From Amblyomma americanum (Eukaryota; Arthropoda; Arachnida; Ixodida; Ixodidae): a DNA stretch of 64,000 nt. The number at the start of each line of letters is the position of its first letter. The first letter of the stretch is position 1. Of the stretch, positions 59,661 through 64,000 are shown piece after piece. The stretch is taken from assembly GCF_052857255.1 (NCBI RefSeq), contig NC_135497.1, positions 343,830,183 to 343,894,182 on the forward strand. Direction: 5' to 3'. The translations under genes and the position numbers were made by a program. Below the pieces are notes generated by a model. It saw only the letters and a list, made by a program, of their open reading frames with translations, was not told the DNA's origin and did not search any database.

Positions 59661-59762
59661 AATAAAACATTTTGCTGGGCGAGTTCGTTCATTTTGCTCG
59701 CGCTTGTCCCGTTCGTCTCTGTCCCTTGTGTTCTTTGTCGCGCTACAAGCATCCCCTCGTGA
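59661..59762 (-). mobile_element. Short insertion with 9 bp target-site duplication
   Basis: The left copy has one GATAAGCTG at about 3001-3009; here there are two (59652-59660 and 59763-59771) with 102 new bases between. On the minus strand the insert reads 'tgtagcgcgacaaagaacacaaggg' and onward, like the tick repeat at 10970. It was therefore inserted after the large duplication arose. Confidence 0.85.
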
Positions 59763-60169
59763 GATAAGCTGCTGTGAACTCTTCGTCTGTCTCGTCTGTC
59801 ACGAGCGTCCCGAATGTCCTTTCAGTCGCTCCTTTGGCTGCTATGCCGAAGCTCATGACTCCAATGCATTGCCGAGCTAGGCCTGGGCTTCAGCCGCGGG
59901 AAGTAGGGCAAGAGCGCAGCCTCTGCGATGCCATCTGGGCAGTTGCTGGCCAGACAGCGCGCCAAGGGCCTTACATCTTCTGAATCTGGGGAAGCGAACC
60001 TTCGCAATTGTGCTCCGAGCCAACAACGCTGCATGCACCGGAGAGCGTGCAGCGTGGCAGAGCCATCAGCCGTCTGCCCAGCCACCTCTATGGAGCATTG
60101 ACTTGGAAGGCTACTCTGGTGAGTTTTCAGAACAGACAACAGCATCGAGAAATCACGAGGTTTAAGCTG

Positions 60170-60400
60170 CAGGGGTGGCTCAGTGATTTTATTGTTATTA
60201 TGCAGATATTTAGGTCTTCGAATCGACTCTGGCAGCGATGACCGCGTATCGATGGGAGCGAAAGATGAAAATATTCTTGAGTTGTGCGATGTCAGCGCAT
60301 ATTAACAAACCCAATATTGAGTAAATTTATGCCGAACATTCTGCAGGGCCATCCATAATAACCCCATATGTGTCGTTTCCGGATATTCAACGCGACGACT
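60170..60400 (+). repeat. Degenerate SINE, right copy
   Basis: A box TGGCTCAGTGA at 60176-60186, decayed B-box region near 60215, then 'cgcgtatcgatgggagcgaaag' and the family tail. Partner of 3410-3640. Confidence 0.6.
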
Positions 60401-61040
60401 TACAATTTACTTCAAAGCAGAGAATGGTGTTGATAGTATAAAATTTATTCTGCCGAGAGTTACCAGACTAATGTTCCCAACAATAAATTGTCCGCTGTAC
60501 GTTGCCAGTCCATGCTTCTCAATAATCGCGATGTAAACTGCAGACGGCTTAATATCGCGCACCAATATCCCCAGTGAAAAAGGGTAGCGGGCGCAGATAC
60601 CCCAGTGCTCTAGGCAATAAGGTCTGAGTTCCAGCTTGGAATATTCTGTCCAACGATCACGAACCGGCCCAGCTTGTGTGCTGGGATATCAGCATCGAAA
60701 TTGTGTACCTTTACAGGGTGCACTGAGACTATCCCTCTTTCTGCGTTAGACGGGTCACGAAGATCTGTCAGGACCCAGGAGCGAGCCCCCTGGTTGCTTC
60801 TGTTATAATGTACTGCATGAAGAAGAGAATATGTCGCACTTTTATAAATGGATCTACCTCTGCTCTCAGCCTTACAATATATATCGGCGATCGCATTATT
60901 GCAAGAATTTCAGTTTCCATCAAGATGTACAAAATACTTACGTGAGTGCTTCTTTAATCATGACGAGGTATTGGCGAAATTGTAGACCATCTCTTCTACT
61001 TTGTGGCTTAGAGAGTCGCATGAGTAAGATTATTGGCTTC

Positions 61041-61478
61041 AAGGCCATGTGTTATTATTGGCTTCAAGGTCTGCTAGCCACGAAATAAATACTGCGATGT
61101 TCTGCTCTATCTCAAGGTCATGTGTTATTATTGGCTTCAAGGTCTGCTAGACACGAAATAAATACTGCCATGTTCTGGTCTATCTCAAGGCCATGTGTCA
61201 TTATTGGCTTCAAGGTCTGCTAGCGACGAAATAAATACTGCCATATTCTGCTCTATCTCAAGGCCATGTGTTATTATTGGCTTCAAGGTCTGCTAGCCAC
61301 GAAATAAATACTGCCATGTTCTGCTCTATCTCAAGGTGATGTGTTATTATTGACTTGAAGGTCTGCTAGCCACGAAATAAATACTGCCATGTACTGCTCT
61401 ATCTCAAGGTCATGTGTTATTATTGGCTTCAAGGTCTGCTAGCCACGAAATAAATACTGCCATTTTCTTCTCTATCAC
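61041..61478 (+). repeat. 73 bp tandem repeat, six units
   Basis: Units begin near 61041, 61114, 61187, 61260, 61333 and 61406, each exactly 73 bp and nearly identical. The left copy has two. The high unit similarity suggests recent expansion or homogenisation. Confidence 0.95.
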
Positions 61479-63290
61479 TTTGCGCAGCATCCCTCATACA
61501 CGGTGTGCAGTGAAAACTGTCGAGTGTGTGCTGCACCAGCCGCCATCACTGCAACCGGAGCTTTCCTCACGCGAACTGGGCCTTAGTCTACCATCGCCGG
61601 CATCAGTTCCATTACTGAGGGGCTGGTTGGGTATGCACGGCGACCCATGGCACAGCCCTTCTACTAGGTTGATGGTCAGCTTCTGGCAACTGTGTGATCA
61701 TGAGGTACGCACCTTGCAAGGCGTCGGTTAAGGGCTCACTTCCACAAAGCACCGCCCAATGCCGCTTAGGGGGCAATTGGCAATGAGCACACATTTGGTA
61801 TAGCCTTGACTATACCGCTGAACTCCCTCTTATACATGCTCTTTGTCTGGCATGCAGTACTTATTAATGCGAAAGCATCACACCCCTATGTTGACGCCGG
61901 AAGTGTCTGAAAAATGGAAGTGTGTCCCCTGTGACGCACATGTATGTGACTTCACTGGTGATAGGGCGTGATGAGTCGTGTGACGAATAAAAATAACAAA
62001 AGAATGTTAGGGTCTAGATGAGAATCGAATCGAGGCCGCCCGCGTGCGAGATGACGTGACAGGACGACGACAAATTTTTAGTGACGTCGTTACAACGAGA
62101 TCAGTCACAAGCGCTGCCACGCGCTGCCAGGAGAGAAGATGAATGGTAGATTGAGGCACGCTACGCAAAACCGTGTCCGCCAAATTGACGACGCTGCTTA
62201 GATCAACAGATATCGCTGTTGCGGACGAAATCCGAGCGATGTCATTACTGGATGAGCTGACTTTGGTGGCAGTATTCACGAATACATTCGCGAAAATTTT
62301 CAGCCACCATTCCTCTTATATCATTCTGGGTGGTGTCTTAGCATTTCTCTATGCGATTAGCTTACACATTTGTGCTCAATTCTGAGGCTAGGTTGCGACA
62401 GGGGTTCGGACCAATCACATATGCACCTTCAATTGCATGCTTTTTGAGACTACATTTTCCTTTAAGGAGCGGTTGAGGTCTCCACCGAGAAGTCGAAATA
62501 TCGAGTTGGAGGTTAGCTTGCGACAGTGGTTCGTACCGACGGCATATGAAACATCACTTGCATGATTTAGGGTGTGGTTGAGGAGTCCTCAGAGATATTG
62601 TGATTTAAGAGCTACTGCGCACTACACTTTCCTCAAAAACCTTTTCAATCCTAAGAGAGCGCATGCGTTCGCTTTCCTCTACATAAGCAGACATACGTGC
62701 CCTCAGAATTTTGCACGATAAACCAGCATGAAGAACGACGCAAAGCGTAACAACAAAGATCTTTTGTTTGATGTTTTGCTTCTCCTCGCTCAACTCGCCC
62801 AACGGCATTCCTCCCGCATCCCGCGATTGCCGAAAAGCCACAAAGTTCGTAACATGCGTTTAAACTGGTCACAGTTTTGAGAGTAACTACTTCGGTTTCT
62901 TACAACCTGCTTCATTCGGAGGGTGATGAAATCGCAGATTATGTTGAGTTGTGGTCTTTTCATCTGTGCTGTTGCAGAAGAAGCAGGTTTTGTAAATCAG
63001 TGTGACCCAGGTAAAATTGGAATGAGGGCATATTCTTGAAAATGGGTGCTGTGTTTTCAGTGAAGAGGTAGGGCAACCGCTGTCACTTTTGGGCATAGAT
63101 CAGGACGAGAAATGTGGTTGGTTTTGCTGCCCTTTCAGTTTAATCGAATCAGGAACTGGGGACGTACTCAAAGTATCTCTCCAGTTGTGAGAATATTATC
63201 CATCAATGAAAACTCCCAGGCGTCGACACAGGTGTGCACGAAATCAGTATCTCAAGTGTCGATTAGCTTCACCGAGTGCTCTTATTTTTC

Positions 63291-63522
63291 GTATTGTGGC
63301 GTTCGCTTGTCGACGGTTCTCTTGAAGGGACCTTTGGTAAATATATTTCAGGAAAGTTGTCTTTACTTGATTAATATTTGTCTTGACAATTCTTAACTTC
63401 GTCTACGCATTGTGGCGTTCGCTTGTCGACGGTTCCATTGAAGAGACCTTTGGTAAATATATTTCATTAAAGTTGTTTTTACTTGATTAATAATTGTTTT
63501 GACAATTCTTAACTTCGTCAAC
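63291..63522 (+). repeat. 116 bp tandem pair, right copy
   Basis: Units 63291-63406 and 63407-63522, partners of 6235-6466. Confidence 0.88.
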
Positions 63523-64000
63523 GTGATTTTCTTTTGGACAAGATATGCGGCGCGGTAGGCGTTGGAAGACGATGTGGAAGATTGGCAAAAACAACTTTAA
63601 GCAACCTATCTGATATACGTGGTGTATCGTGGCACGCCGCACTCAATCTCGCGAACTATTGCGCGGTGTTTCGAAACAATTGGGGAGTGTGCTAGTGAAG
63701 AGTGCAAGTCTACCAAACACTAGATGTATGGGAACAAGGGTGTTACTATATTTACCCTGCACTGAAATTATTCTTCCTTGACCGGAAAACGAAGCCCGTG
63801 GACCGCCCCCTGGCCCAGCCGCAAAAATTACCGACAGCTATACACCGTCGACGCAGCTACTTCCGCGTTTTGAAATATGTAAGATATTTAAAGCAATATT
63901 TACTTAAGCATCACAGTAAAAGGTAGGAATATCAATAAACCGAAGGACTGGTTCAGGAGAGTAACCGGCTTCTTCGTTTAATATAGCGATTTCTGAAGCC

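Larger units (their letters stand above)
56645..64000 (+). repeat. Right copy of the ~7 kb direct duplication
   Basis: Same order and orientation as 1-6943. It differs by scattered substitutions, four extra 73 bp tandem units, one ~111 bp insertion near 59661 and small indels. It continues beyond the window. The sequence just left of 56645 has no partner in the window because the left copy starts at base 1. Confidence 0.93.

Noticed and set aside
61041..61478. CRISPR-like array
   Set aside because: Units are 73 bp, adjoining, with no unique spacers; it is an ordinary tandem repeat in eukaryotic DNA.
1..64000. The 7 kb end copies as LTRs or terminal repeats of a giant element
   Set aside because: They contain old LINE and SINE remnants, show no LTR promoter layout, and their true ends are outside the window; a segmental duplication explains them.

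Overview
The window is eukaryotic, repeat-dominated DNA, most likely from an ixodid (hard) tick. It has no compact bacterial-type gene layout, and I could not recognise a single host gene or exon. It holds tRNA-derived SINEs whose tail wording (a 'gatgtcagtgcacgttaaagaa' type segment followed by 'gggacgttaaa') is familiar from tick genomes, many decayed non-LTR retrotransposons of types common in ticks, one complete RTE-type LINE and one complete but decayed LTR retrotransposon. The species call is inference from repeat style.

Layout. Bases 1-6943 and 56645-64000 are two direct copies of one segment, about 5-8% different in the stretches I compared and about 57 kb apart; both run off the window. 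6.9-13 kb: mostly unassigned DNA with a dispersed tick-type repeat, a 1.34 kb element with ~300 bp terminal inverted repeats and a SINE inside it, and a (TA)n tract. 13-18.6 kb: decayed LINEs with nested fragments and one SINE with a clean 15 bp target-site duplication. 18.9-20.3 kb: an old diverged copy of the core of the end duplication. 20.3-28.9 kb: a LINE ORF1/endonuclease fragment split by a 6.9 kb LTR retrotransposon (20591-27517) with a 5 bp target-site duplication. 28.9-40.6 kb: an LTR-like piece, a SINE, then decayed LINEs of CR1/L2, Tx1/L1 and I type, mostly on the minus strand, with a 117 bp near-perfect hairpin at the join of two of them. 42.3-45.5 kb: a full-length RTE LINE on the minus strand with an open ORF. 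46.9-49.9 kb: another decayed CR1-like LINE. 50.9-53.0 kb: an inverted diverged copy of the end-duplication core. 53-56.6 kb: unassigned.

Most notable. (1) The LTR retrotransposon has a Ty3/Gypsy-type reverse transcriptase, but its integrase lies upstream of the reverse transcriptase, the Copia-like order known from the Gmr1-like lineage. (2) The RTE element appears to begin with a tRNA-like head carrying A and B boxes inside its target-site duplication, and its ORF has no stop or frameshift, so it may be young or still active. (3) A large direct duplication whose core exists in at least four copies in this window, two of them much older, one inverted.

Limits. Identities were judged by eye from short stretches. 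Several open frames discussed start at GTG rather than ATG, and boundaries of decayed elements are approximate.
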